Source: Juglans regia
Lineage: Eukaryota > Streptophyta > Magnoliopsida > Fagales > Juglandaceae
Length of the DNA: 64,000 bases
NCBI RefSeq assembly: GCF_001411555.2
Contig: NC_049916.1
Span: forward strand, 25,934,558-25,998,557
Direction: 5' to 3'
Of this stretch, positions 45,401 to 58,300 are shown in pieces. Both the position numbers and the translations under genes were made by a program. The notes beneath the pieces were generated by a model that was not told the origin of the DNA, did not search any database, and was given only the letters and a program-made list of their open reading frames with translations. Positions within the stretch are counted from its first letter, which is position 1; each line of letters opens with the position of its first letter.

Positions 45401-48400
45401 GAAATGAACGAACAAACCACTTGCCTATCAAGAAATTCAAGAGTAAATAAACAATAAGCTCTTGAAGTTAATTATATGAAGTTATGAAGTGCCAACAAAA
45501 TCAATAAAAAAATATGAAGATATGAAGTGGTAACAAAATGTGAAGATATAAGAAGATTAAAACAACCCCGCCTCATGAGAGTTTTACAGGTTGTTGCAAC
45601 AAACAAAGTGTATGAGAACTGTAAATATGCTACCATAGGTGCCACTATTACTTATAAAAAAAAATAAAAAAAAACATAGGTGCCACTATTAATAGCTGCT
45701 TTTTATTTTTTCAAACTTCTCCATTCAATTTTGCTAGAGTTCATCTAATGTGGTCTCTAACCCTACCTGATCACCCCTAATTTTTTCCCCAAAATTTTTT
45801 TGTGTTCATTTATTTTCTTTACACATTCCACTACTTAAAAGAGGATAAGTTCTTCACAAAACAGATAGAAGCAATCACAAGAATATCTCGGGTATACTGA
45901 AGGAGTTTATTAGTTGAACTGAATGGCTGTCCTTGGCATATAAGAGGACTGTGGTACACAGAGTTTCCTAAATGGATGGTCAGGTTGGCCATCTGATTGA
46001 AGGGGGAGTTTCAAGTTCAAATCACACCAACAAAAGTAGTCAAGTTGGACCTGAAATCTAACAAATAAAAGCTGTAGCAACTATTACATAATAAATAAAA
46101 AATTGCTTGTACATATTCTCGCTGGAGCTCAATAGGTTCACATAAAGCAACAATATAACACAAAAGGGATGAGCCAAGAATTATACTTCGTTTCTTTTAC
46201 AGCTTAAAAGATAAAAGTTTGGCAAACTAACATTTTCTCAAAACTCTTGGGAAGTTGGAAATTTGATGAGACCTTGAGCGGAAACCTTTTCTTGAAACTT
46301 GAAGAACGCACCAAGTACTTTTTTTCCTCCACAGGAGTGGGCCAATATTCCATGCCTCTACGATTGGTAATCCAGAGGCATGAACCAGCTTTACTCTCAT
46401 CGGTGATAAGTTCAAAAGCACCTAAAAGGCATAATATCTTGAAACATCACAAATTGCTTTTAGAGAAGTTAGGTTAAGAAATCACTGGCCTTAAAAATTG
46501 GGTAAGATTTTTATTCAGTATGGATATTATTAACTTCAAGAGTAAACACATGGTGGCATAAATAATATACCTAAAGTACCAACCTAGCACATTCGAAGAT
46601 ATATATATACAAGATATTTGAAGCAGGTGGCAAAGCCTACCCACTGGCCTTTCTCAAAGTTTTCAAATTCTTAACTTAGAACAATGTAAGGTTGACATTA
46701 TGCAAAACACTAAGTTTCCTAGCCACTGATGCTAGACATATATACTCTCTGATTTTGGCTTTTGTATTTAACAAATATCATGGGGCCCAAGCATTTGAAA
46801 AGCCATCATACCATATATCCAAAACAAATGTATTCTAACCTCCCCCCCAAAAAAAATTGCAGATCCATCCCGCCCCAACCCCAACATATACCACCAAAAA
46901 GAGCTGAGACTAGGTAATATAGACATTTCAGTGCGTCAGTATCAAAATGCTACAAAAAATAAAACCTTGCATCTTATAAGAAAAGGAAATGTACGAGGGG
47001 CTTGAAAAAGTTTCCAACCACTAGAAATACAAAAGAGCAACTTGTTAGTAGAAATCTACTTGACAAATAAGCACTGGAATAAAATTTCATTGAAGGAAAG
47101 ATTATACGTTGGGCTTACCTTTTACCACCATTTCCATAGGCACAAAGCCCCCCATTAAATCAACAAATTTAGTATCAATTTTTAAGCCCATCTCTGTTTG
47201 AACAAACTGCAAGCAAAATCCATAGGTCCATTACCGCTATTTGCAATATAAAACTTACCAGACAAATCCTGATGTTATCAAATCACAGACAGAGAGAAAC
47301 AAAATTACTCTACTTGTCATCCCATAACGAAATAATAATAATAATAACCACAAAAAAAAAATGTACGGAAATTCTTGAGTTCCATAGTTCAACCAGTTCT
47401 TTTTCTAGTCCTTTAATTAGACTTTAGGGGTGCTGACTGCATGGTGCAAGATGGGGGCACCCCTTCCCTGCCGCCCGCCCCACTACCGGGGGGTGGGATT
47501 GAAACCGCACCCCGCCTCAAGCTCAACCCATTGTCTAAAAATATTTTTTAGACCCAAATTATAATATAATTTAAAGTATAAATTGAAATTTATACATTAA
47601 AAGAAATATAAACTCATTAGAGTTATATTTAAGTCCCACATTACTTAATTATCACTATTGTAATGTCTTGGCCTCCTATATAACGGTTGGCCTAGGAGGT
47701 CAAGGCAATCCATTAACTTGAAATTGAATTCAAGTTTTTAACAAATTGTATATATCTATATACAATATATTTATATAAATATTAAAAATTATAATTTTTT
47801 ATGTTAAAAATGGGAGGAGTGCGGAGCGGGAGCGGGGGCGGGGCCCCGCTAGGGTCAATCCGCCCCCCGCCCCCGCATGGGGTGTTCCATGTGGGGTGGG
47901 GCAGACGGGGGCGGGGTAGCGGGTGGTGGGGCCCAGCTGCCCACCCCCTAAGACTTTATTGATAACTCTGCATTCATCTATCTTTAAACAGTTAAGTGGC
48001 CACAGGTCCAAAGGGAAATGTGGCATGTTTAGATATGTTTGACTCATTTGAAATTGCTCAAAGATTTTCTGAAGGCATTCTCTGGGCAGAACAAACAAGT
48101 GACTACTTCCAGTTAGAAGGACAAGCTTATATTGCAAGGCAATTGTTATGACTATACCGGATCAAATTTGCATTATTTTAAAAATCAGAAGGAAAATATG
48201 ATAGGGAAAAGAGCTTCACTGCAAGAAATATGACTCAAGAGGTATATTGGTGCCATCGAAAGGAACATATCAATTGGTGTTACTCCCAAAAAAAAAATTT
48301 AACAATAATTACAGGTCAACTAGGGTCCAAATGCATTGTGGGTTTAAAGTGTATGTGTTGAACACGTGTCACAATTTCCATCATACAAACTGAGTGATTT

Positions 48401-51400
48401 AAAAGGTGGGGCGGGGGCACATTGGTGCAATCCTTAAACATGACAATTTAGGGAGATCTATTATGCAAATCAATAGTTTAAAAGATGCATTACAAAAGGG
48501 GTGTTAATTTACAGAGATCTACCCAAAAACACTGTAGTTGTTTATCACATGCCTATTCAATTTACAGGTCAACCAGGATCAGCCATAATCAACAAAATGG
48601 TGATCATATCTCATAAGACTGGAATTTCCAAAAAATTGGAGTTAACATGTAACTGAAAGCATTAAGAATCTTACCTCAGGGCAAAGCACATTGATGCGAA
48701 TCCCTTTACGTTTGTAGGGTGCAAGTGATCTAGTAAACATGACAACACCACCTGCAACAACATAACCACAGAGTATTAACGAATATGTAAAGAAGCCACA
48801 AATCAAATATTAAAATACATTTTAGGATTATAGGTTTATATAATATATTTATCATAAAATGCATAAATTTACCGAAACAAGTGTAGAAAGGAAATCGGTA
48901 ACACAATGAACAAACCTTTTGAGCCAGAGTAGATAGGATCAACGTACATCGGATAAAGACCAGAAGCAGATCCCATATTTATAATTACACCAGGCTTTTG
49001 CATAGCTTCCATGTTCTTAATCTGATTTTAGAACTGTACGTGATTACTGATGCTTACAATTCAATGAGTCAATAAAATGATAAAATTGATATAAATCCTT
49101 TCCTCATGAATCCATAACATCCCCAACTTATCAATACATTTTCTTTTCTTGAATAAAATTTATCAATCATAAATAGGAAATACAACTTAGAAAAGTCTTT
49201 TTTATTGTATATCTTGCCTCCAGGCAGCTACTCTTTCTAAGAAATTGTTAGATGACCCAGAGATGGGCTTGTGGAAGTTCGTTTTATTGGTGAAGAATTG
49301 GCAAATGATAACGAATTTTGCACAGTAATAAGGTCAAGGAAAAACTTTTGGGATTTTAATGATAACTTCCTAGTATAATTCTACAACTTGGCATCTCAAA
49401 GAATTTAAAGTGGCCTCATCATCGTCAAAACTATTTCTGGCAGCATAGTGTAAAAACATTATATTACAAGATTACATACCGCAAGCTGGGTGCAATTAAT
49501 AACTGCAATCAGGTTTACATTAATGGCGTGTCTCCATGTTCGAGTGCCATCAGTTTGGTCCTTATGGAATGGTATTGAAGTGCCAATTCCAGCACCATTA
49601 ATACAGATGTCCAATCCTTGATAAGTCGCTAAATGCTTCTCAAAAGCACCATTTAAATCCCCTGTTCATCCCATGAAGATTACATTTTTACTTAAAGGCA
49701 CTGCTAAGTGTACGTATGGAAGGAAAAAAATCTACACATTGAAGAAACTATCTATCTACTTCACAGGTTTAAAAAGAGACAAAAGCAAAAGAATATAAAC
49801 CCAAACGTGTCCGTATTTGTGTGTGCATACACAAACGCATGCTAGATTTTCAATTTATTATTGACAGCAACCTTGTTAACCCTGAAATACCAAAAAATAA
49901 AAGGGTCCCTCTCTAGCTCTTCAGTACTGAGCTTGAAGCAGATACATATTTCCAGTATAATAAGTTTTCATTTGTGTGTGTGTGTGAAAAATTGCACTTT
50001 CTCACCCCAAACAGTTGTGCCAATTTGGATATCCTAATGAATTTTATACTTGAGCAATCAAACCACCTGAACTAGTGATTAGTTGCAATGTTTTCCGATT
50101 TTTAAAACTCTTCAATGCTCATCATATTTATCTTAATTCACATTGTTGTTAAGTTATCACAGAACAACTAAAAGAAAGATAAGCACGTAAATGTTATGGT
50201 TAAGTATGGTGGAAGTTTTGTGAAACTTTGATGTTAGGTAATATTGCGACTGACCGATAATTAACAGTGGTATATATGTGCATATGTGTGCGTATTTATA
50301 TTGTTAAAACATAAAACTCAGGACCCTAAAAGCAGTCTCATAATTTAAAATGATACATACAAATATATATATTTCTTAAATATAAAACTCAGTGAGAGAA
50401 GTACTGAGACGAGAATATCTGTGAGAGACAGATATTATTTCTCTTACTTGTGTTGGTCACGTCGCATTTTACAAACATAGCAGCAGGAAATTCTAAGTTG
50501 GAGTGAAACTTTGCATTCTCCTTTTCAACTAGGGATGCCACTTCCGCTCCCTTTTCAGAGAAATCAACAATTGTCACAAATATTCCCTTCTTTCCAAGAG
50601 CCAAGCAAAGTGCCTTACCTACATATCAATTGCCACGAGATGACCAAATTTTATGACATGCTACATCAATGATATATCTAGAGCATGCACAAGTTATATG
50701 ACATGCTGCATCTTTTGGATAAATTCCATTTTTAGTATACAAGATATGAAAAATTATACTATCTGCACTGCTGACATGGTAGAATTTGATTTTCAAGAGA
50801 GTAAAATATGCAAGCAAATAAAATTTATTTTCTCTTACAAATCAAATTCTATCATGTCGGTGGCATGGACGATATGTGTTCTTTAGACCAGGTTGCAAGT
50901 AGAAGAAGTCCCAAGATGTTTATGATGGATATTAGTTTTTGCGTATGATAAAACGCCAGATATCCACCATTTTGAATCGGTGCTATGAGCAGTTTTTGAA
51001 TTGACAAGCTGCCAATATATTTATTATTACCGATTTTCCATTGTGAACCAATCAGTTTGTAGTAAGTTAGTAGTATTTATACATGCTTAAATATTATTGA
51101 CTAGAAAGTAAAAACTATAGACGCTCTAGGCTGTGCTTGATTACATGAAATTGATACTTCGAAATTGGACCATAAGCTCCCATCCTAAAGCCACGGTCCG
51201 ATTGCTACTTCTTCCAGTGGAGTTCAAATTGGACACAACCTATGAACCTCAAGTAAGAAATAAATAATAAAATAAAACACAAGCACGGAAACCAAGACTA
51301 CAGAATTCAAACTCCGTATCAAGTCCAAACCCTCACAGCCGAACAGAACCCTCAACTGCAAGATCAACGCGAGCGATGGACAAAGAAAGAAGTGAAGGGC

Positions 51401-51578
51401 TCATCGGTAGCCTATATTACTCATTTTGGTACGTCAACTCGGCTACGTTAATAGGAAGTTCTAGATTCCCTAAGAAAGAGAGAGAGAATCAAATAATACT
51501 CCGAAAAAACTTTTTCATTTTACCGATTCCAGAGGCTCCACCAGTGACCAGAGCTGATAGGCCAGGTTTGAGCTCCAT
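36401..51578 (-). CDS. NQR: SDR-MDR fusion oxidoreductase (NQR/At1g49670 type), 18 exons
   Basis: Exons (minus): 51578-51524, 50618-50448, 49661-49480, 49021-48916, 48751-48675, 47206-47119, 46421-46232, 45324-45198, 43687-43607, 43487-43386, 43274-43179, 42964-42890, 42492-42373, 42130-42002, 40025-39948, 39232-39146, 36625-36539, 36451-36401. All junctions are GT-AG and keep frame; the product is 633 residues. The N-terminal half is a short-chain dehydrogenase with TGGASGIG (12-19), Ser154 and the catalytic YSGSK (Tyr167, Lys171). The C-terminal half from about 290 is a quinone oxidoreductase/prostaglandin reductase-3-like MDR domain with the NADPH loop AAAGGTG (439-445), ending [16 protein letters not shown]. 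Between them is a linker with [12 protein letters not shown]. Such fusions are known in plants (Arabidopsis NQR, about 629 residues) and are linked to oxidative stress. The natural substrate is not known. No targeting signal is seen. Confidence 0.93.
36960..39067 (+). mobile_element. LINE-derived element lacking ORF2
   Basis: It begins with a TCTCTCTGCGTACC-type 5' leader and contains pieces of a LINE first open frame: [19 protein letters not shown] and [14 protein letters not shown] near the start, and [16 protein letters not shown] near 38760-38800. Frames are interrupted. Reverse transcriptase and endonuclease are absent: the ORF1 end passes within about 200 bases to a LINE-type tail (TTTTCTTGTATACATTCAGTG) and an A-rich end. 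Flanks AAGAACGAGTA (36949-36959) and AAGAACTAGTA (39068-39078) look like a target duplication with one change. It lies in intron 16 of the NQR-type gene, antisense to it. Confidence 0.72.
40365..40607 (-). mobile_element. tRNA-derived SINE, second copy, with 14-base target duplication
   Basis: It has the same layout as the copy at 26032-26272: on the minus strand CTTGGTCTTGATGGCATGCTCC and the box B remnant GGTTCTAACCC, with a T tract on the plus strand at the left as the poly(A) end. Flanks are ACAGGAATCCGTGT (40351-40364) and ACAGGAATCCATGT (40608-40621). It lies in intron 14 of the NQR-type gene, sense. Confidence 0.82.
41046..41621 (-). mobile_element. 5'-truncated LINE with 14-base target duplication
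   Basis: The minus strand encodes the LINE reverse-transcriptase zinc-binding region with stops and frame breaks: [46 protein letters not shown] and [13 protein letters not shown]. It ends in an A tract at 41048-41056 after a LINE tail. Exact flanking repeats GTGAAATATTACTT occur at 41032-41045 and 41622-41635. It lies in intron 14 of the NQR-type gene. Confidence 0.9.
43750..44409 (+). mobile_element. 5'-truncated LINE with zf-RVT coding end
   Basis: The plus strand reads [20 protein letters not shown] and then, with one break, [40 protein letters not shown] and [16 protein letters not shown], the C-terminal zinc-binding region of LINE ORF2. A 3' tail with ACATCCTGTGTACTTGGGC and a poly(A) tract ends it. 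Left border and target duplication were not resolved. It sits antisense in intron 8 of the NQR-type gene. Confidence 0.85.
44452..44478. repeat. GA microsatellite
   Basis: A run of about 12 GA units lies 45 bases after the poly(A) end of the LINE copy, in intron 8 of the NQR-type gene. Confidence 0.9.
47427..47950. mobile_element. hAT-like MITE with GC-rich ends and 8-base target duplication
   Basis: The same 8 bases AGACTTTA flank the element at 47419-47426 and 47951-47958. The left end is GGGGTGCTGACTGCATGG and the right end, inverted, TAGGGGGTGGGCAGCTGG. Both ends have very GC-rich sub-terminal tracts (for example GGGGCGGGGCCCCGC), while the centre is A/T-rich. The duplication size and ends fit the hAT superfamily. 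It lies in intron 5 of the NQR-type gene. Confidence 0.8.
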
Positions 51579-52380
51579 TTCGTTTGGAATGTGATCGCAA
51601 CTCCGTTTTGTTCTTTAAAAATTAACAGGTTACGCTCTAAATTTGTTAAAGCTTTTCGCGTAGACGACTCTTTTCTTTGTGAAAACAGAGGAGTTGAATA
51701 ATTTTTCTGTTTACGGGCAGAAAGATCCAACTTGGAAAGTTCCGTCCTATCCTCGCTGCTCGGTTTCGTCGTTACCCGATTATGGGCCGTTTGGATCAAG
51801 AAATGTTCACTATTTATTATCCAAAAATGATGATTGGAATTCTGAGCATGGAAGAATAGTATAATTATTTTAAAATTTTGAATAAATATATAATTTATAT
51901 AAAAAAATTTAAAATTTTAATAATAATTTTTTTTTAAATGATTATACAATATTTACATTCTCTCCAATTTATAACATTATTCAATCTCGGCCGGCAGTCA
52001 GTACACTTGTCGTATTGGTATCATCTGCAAATAACCTCATCTCCTTTTTTTGGACAATATAACGCAAAGTTGATATTGTATTTTGTATGGTGTTGAAACG
52101 TTATAAACGATAAGAATATTTTTCCAAAGAAAGAAATCGATAAGAAATATTAAGAATAGCAGTGTATGGTGTTGAAACTAGAGTTTTGAATAATATAGTT
52201 TTTGTTTAAATATTTAATGTCGTGTCCTTGTTTTCAGTAATAAATATAATATGTAGTCATAACTCTAATGCTGTAAATGGTGAAAAGGTTTAATTCAAAA
52301 ATGATAAACACGCCCTTTACATGAATAAGTTAGAAAAACGTACATAAATGTGAAGGAAACAATTTAACAAAAAAAAAAGA

Positions 52381-52506
52381 AATGCTACTCATCAGCCTAC
52401 TGTACATTGCACTCTCCACACACCTCACATAAATTTTTTTTTTTTTTTCAACACAGCACGTTGAGTGTGCTGGGGCTTCTCCCAACAGTAGGCTGCAAAT
52501 AAGATT
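52381..52506. mobile_element. Small MITE-like element
   Basis: The ends AATGCTACTCATCAGCCTAC and, inverted, ATCTTATTTGCAGCCTACTG share the CAGCCTACTG core; a T tract separates CACTCTCCACACACC from a matching inverted GTGTGCTGGGG stretch. Confidence 0.5.
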
Positions 52507-54610
52507 TTTTCAAAAAAAATATATGTGAAGGAAACGAGGAAGCTTGATTTGGTCCTTTAAAAATCTTACTTACCCCGTCCAGATCTGATCCACTCACCCT
52601 TTCTCCCCTTCTGTGTAGTTCCAACACTGTCCTACCATGTCATTTTTTGATTTTTTTCGTTCTCTGACCGTAATATAGAAAAGTGCCGATTTATTGCTTT
52701 TCGACCATCCACGATCACTACGCACCGCATTGTAAGACTTCCCAGCCGCCAATCCTTCAAACTGCATGAGCAAATCATTAAAAAAAATGTCACGTGCATC
52801 TCATGCACAAATCCAAACTGTGCATGGATCTCACGCGCCGCCACACGTGGCATTGTTGGGGTTAATAGTCTCGGATTTCTTAAATCTGACCAACCTCCAC
52901 TCTTCTAGTGTGGTGCGTGGTCTTCACACATCTTCGCAATTCTTGGCGGTTGCCTGTCGATGATTCGACTCTTATTTCGCTTACTATCTTCCTATATTAT
53001 CACTCCTCCTAACTAAGGATCATAGGGAAAAAGTAGTGAAAGTCTCATTCAATCAGTCCAGATCAATAACATGCAGTACGGATTCATTCATTGTGACTTT
53101 CAATTGTAGCATTATAGTCTGTTTATCGAACTGTATCAAAATTGTTTCATGCGATTTCCTTTCGTGAGAAATGGGTGAGGGGTCAAGCCATTGACCCTAG
53201 ATCTTCTTCTTTTTTTTTTTTTTACCTTGTGTTGTATTATCTGGTTTAGGATGAATACCAGGACCTCCCACCATATTATCTCTTGTATCTTGTAACTATA
53301 ATAAAATTATTATAATTTTGAAAATTGAATAGTGATGGAAAAACAACTATTTTTTAATTATGTTTTAAAATAAAAACTTTTTAAAAAAGTCATATCTCTT
53401 TCATCTTCTAACAAGATTATGGAGAGGTTGTGGTCTCATATCTTCTCACACACATGTATAAAATAAAATAAATATTTTAGCTAAAAAAAATCTCTTGAAA
53501 TATCTTACCTGCGGCGGGTAAGAGCATTGATATTGGTCTCATCAAATGAGTATCATATTCAAAATTTGACGAATTTGTGTTTAAAATTACTGTATTGGAT
53601 TCAATATACACTAAAATCTTCAACTTTTAGCTACAATACATTTAAGTTCATTTCCAAATTTGAATATTAATTATTCACACTCTATAATCATTATTTTATT
53701 TATTTAAATTATTGTTTCCCAATTTTGAGCCACAATATATTTAAACTGGAAAATAATAATTTTAGTGTCAAATTAAATTATTAATTAACATATAATTAGT
53801 GTAATTGTAAAATATCGAAAAAATAAATTAAAAATATTATTATTTAAAAAATAATATTATATTATTATTTTAACTAATCTAATGGTTAATTTAATGTAGG
53901 GTTATGGATAGAGAGATTTTGAATTTATGAAAAATATATATTTTTCATCAAATTTTAGAGATAAATTCAACAAAATCAATGTTAATACTCTAAGAGTTCT
54001 ATTTGATTGTCAAACCATTTTAATTTTTCTCACACTAAAAGCTATATTTACGATAAAAGTGTTGAAAATTTACGTGCATATGTCAACACATACAACCTAT
54101 GCATCATTACAAAAAAATTCTCAAGCGACGTATTTCTCTCTCTCTCTGCGGTCAAACTAGTATTCTGATTAGGAAAAAATATATGTTTTGTGTTTTTAAT
54201 TTGTAGAAATTTTATATTTTATATCTTTGATTATAGTTTTGAATTATCAAAAAAATATAATTTGTATTATTCATTAAAGCCTGATGGTGGTAATCTGTTT
54301 TTCAAGTGGTAAGGGCCGTAAGGTTTCTGTCAAGGAAAATAATTTATACATAATATATTGTAAAATAATTTATATAACTATATTTTAAATAAAAGATATT
54401 TTTATAAAATATTTTTATAAAAATAATATTATTTTATAATATTATTATATAATTTATTATGTATATATCATTACTCTTACGTCAATGGATGGAATCTAGC
54501 TTTTCCTTCTAAATATTATCAGCAATGCACAACACCTGAACTGGCCAGCCGCCAGAGATTGGAACTGTACATGACGCGTCACCGTTCAAATTATTCCGTT
54601 ATTGAGTATT

Positions 54611-55032
54611 GTTAGAGCCACATCTGGTGCTTCCGTTAGAGCTACCGTTGGCTCAATCATATATTTTTTATGTATTTTTTTTATAATTATTTTTTATAAA
54701 ATTTTTTTAATATTTTTTAATATTTTAAAAAAATAAAAAATTTATAATATTATTAAAAAATATTTATTTAATTATGAAATTAAAAAAATTAGTAAAAAAT
54801 ATTTTATTTCATAATTAAAAAATATTTTATTTCATAAGTATTTTATTAAAAAATATTTATTTTATTTCATAACGAAGTATTTTTTAATAATATTATAAAT
54901 TATTATTATTATTTTTAAATATTTAAAATTATTAAAAATATATATATAAAAATAATTATAAAAAAACATATCAAAAAACATATGATAGAGCCCGCGGTGA
55001 CTCCAGCGGGAGCCACCAGCGGTGGCTCTATC
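54611..55032. mobile_element. MITE with about 70-base terminal inverted repeats
   Basis: The left end GTTAGAGCCACATCTGGTGC through CCGTTGGCTCAATCATAT is mirrored by the right end, which read inverted is GATAGAGCCACCGCTGGTGG through CGCGGGCTCTATCATAT. The roughly 270-base centre is almost pure A/T with its own fold-back words. No transposase is present. Confidence 0.72.
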
Positions 55033-55354
55033 ATTTTCCTTCCGTTATTTTAACTTTTTAAGTTCTTTCCGTCACTTTTCCTTGTTTCAAAGAATTTAAA
55101 ACGTAAAATTAAAGCCCTAATAGATCAAAACTCGATTTCGATTACATATAAACAATTTAATCGGATTCCTATGCAGACAGAAAAATTCCTCTTCTTATGC
55201 TCGATGGAAGGGAGACCTCCATCACGAGCTACTACACCGACGACGACGAAGGGGACAGTCTTAATTTCCTAATCCCTCAAAACCCTAATTTCCACGCAAA
55301 GTAGGGAATCCCCCAGTTTGAGAATTCCAGAATTTGTATAGAAAAAAATTAAAA

Positions 55355-58300
55355 ATGTTTTCGTGGAATTTTGCGAAGTCGGCCGAGGCAATGTTCTCGC
55401 GTTGGGCCGTGAAGAGGGTTTGCAAGTTCGTGTTGAAGAAGAAATTGGGGCATTTCATATTAGGGGATATCGACCTAGATCAGCTTGACGTGCAACTTCG
55501 CGAGGGTACTATTCAGCTTAGCGATCTCGCGCTTAATGTCGATTGTCTCAATGAGAAGGTGTGATTGGTTTTTAAAAAAATATAAAGATAATTGTTAGCT
55601 TTGGCATTGTATACATGTTTTCCTTTTGGAAGTTTCTTTATGTTTATTTAAAAAAAGAACGGGAGATTTCTGCTGGTTAAGCAAGTTACATGCATTGGGC
55701 ACCGCAGGCTTTGTAGGCTCTTTTTTGTATAGGGGGGCGGGGGTTCGGTAGCACTTGGTCTAGTGAAATATTTCTTGGATTGGAATGGAGAAAACTCTGC
55801 CTGTTTCATATGGAGGTATTGAATGTGACATCGTATGAGCAAGTTAGTAAATGGATATCAGTAATCTTTATATTCACACTTGCGCATTCATCTAGTGATA
55901 AAATTTCCAACACTTACTAAAAAAAAAAAGTTCGAATTAACTATCAACTGACTTTGGGGTCATATTTTATTCTGTAGACGTATAGGATATCACTATATCA
56001 GTATATTAGAACTGCAACTACCGTTAACTGAGGTTTCATATAATTTCGAGTGTAGAAGGTTGCTAAGTCATTTTGTTCATTGCTTTCTTAATTTGACCCT
56101 CAAATTGATTTGCTTGTCATTCTATTGTTTTCTTATGGCCATGTTCTTCCCATCCCTCCCTCCCCGCCCTAAGCAGTTGGGTGCAGCAACATCAGTTATT
56201 ATAAGAGAAGGATCCATTGGCTCTTTACTTGTTAAAATGCCTTGGAAGGGTGAAGATTGTCTGGTGGAGATAGATGAACTTGAACTTGTGCTTGCTCCTT
56301 GTTTGAAGAATGATTCACCAGCTGGAAGTGAAACTTGGAGTTCAGTTCAGGATGGCAACAATGGCCTCCATTCTGACTCAAAAAAGCTTGCACATGACTC
56401 GGTGGATGACACTGCTAAACCTATTTCTGGGGATGTTCATGAAGGTGTTAAGACAATTGCAAAGCTGGTCAAACGGTTGCTTACAAGTTTCCATGTCAGG
56501 ATAAAGAAGTTAATAGTTGCATTTGATCCATATTTGGAGGATGAAAAGAATATGGGTATTCGCACAACCCTAGTGCTTCGAATATTAGAAACAGAATGTG
56601 GAACTTGTGTTTCTGAAGATGCCAATTCTAATGGTGGTACAATAGTTGAGAGCTTTCTTGGAATAAGTCAATTGACAAACTTTGTGAAATTTCAAGAAGC
56701 GGTACTTGAGCTTCTTCGAATTGATGGTGACAATAATAAAGAAAGCTCTCCATGTGTATCAGGAACGAGCTTTGGTGACTATTTTTCAGGGGGCAGTCCC
56801 TTAAATACTACCACTCCTGTTGTGACAGGGAAAAAGGGTGGATTTTCTGGGAATGTAAAATTAAGTATTCCTTGGAAGAATGGGTCCTTAGACATTCACA
56901 AAGTGGATGCAGATGTTCATATTGATCCTGTGGAATTGAGACTTCAGCCCAGTACAATAAAATGGCTCTTGCTTTCATGGGGAACTTTAAAGAAACTGGA
57001 CGAAGATTGTGAGGGTCAAATGCATCATAATCCAACGAATTCTTTTAACATCAATGCTGCATCCTACTGCAACTCATCAACACCAGTTTCTACTGGACAT
57101 GTTACTGACAAGGCAATGCTAAGTTGTGGTGCCTCTTCAATGGACACCTCTACTTTGCACCTGCAGGATTCAGTCTCTGAGAATTTTCTACCCGGGTCAC
57201 ATGTCATATCAGATTGGGTGCCATTTTCCATCCCTAAAAACCAGAAAGATGGAATTGAAGAAGAAATTGATTTTGGGGCAAGGTTAGTGATCATTCTGTA
57301 GACATCAATGCTTTTCTTACAGCTGCAGTGGAGGGAAATTAGTGTTTACACTCTCACTAGAGGCACTTGACGTTGATTATTTGTTATATTTCTTGCAAAT
57401 GATTATATCAAGCTAAACTGATTGCTCACTTCCTACCAAAAAGAAAGAAAAAGTAACAAATTTGGAATTGCATTAGAAACTTATAGATGCTCTTGTACAA
57501 AACATTAAGAGTTTCTTTTAATCTTCTTCTTTTTTTTTTTTGATCGGTAATCAAAGATAATATATTCATAGAAATAGGCATAGCCCAGGTACAGTTTCTT
57601 TTAATCTTCTAGTCAGAGTTTTTCAACTTATACATTTTCTTCAATGATTAAAAAAAGAATCTTGGAAATTTCTCACATGCAAATTCAGTACTTGTTGCCC
57701 ATTATTTAAAAAAAAAAACAAAAAAGATTTCATACTTGTTAAAGGCATATCGAGTTTGCTGGTATGAGCCAGCCTTTTGTTATACTTGCATATTCAAATA
57801 TTATCTCTCCCGGTTATGCCAAGTAGTGGACACATGTAAACGACAACTTAATGTTACAAACTCTATAGTTTGTTGCATGACTATTTTCCTAGTTCTTGCC
57901 TTGGTTGGTGGTCAACTATCACAGTTTCAAATAATGCAGATGCCTTTAGTATGCCATTATGTTTCCTGTGTACAGTGTGGATCAATTCTTTGAATGTTTT
58001 GATGGGATGAGAAGTTCCCGATCGACTTTGGCTAGCAGTGGGATGTGGAACTGGACATCTTCTGTTCTCAGTGCAATTACTGCTGCATCCAGCCTTGCTT
58101 CTGGATCTTTGCATATTCCCTCTGGTATTTGCTTTTCTCCCCATTATATAGCTTGAGCATTGACCATGTCAGATTAGCTTCTGTGTTGTGTATTAATCAT
58201 TCACATGAAGCCAAGTCTTTTTTAATGTTGACCGTCGTGTTATATCTAAAAGATTTGGTGTCATATTAAATCCCGATTGCATGTTCAAGTTGCATATAAG

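Larger units (their letters stand above)
51579..55354. other. Divergent intergenic region between the NQR-type gene and ATG2
   Basis: The two genes are transcribed away from each other, so both promoters must lie here. The region holds MITE-like blocks at 52381-52506 and 54611-55032 and long A/T tracts, with no supported gene. The 55130-55350 part, with AAACCCTAATTTCC near 55278, looks like the ATG2 promoter or 5' leader. Confidence 0.55.
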
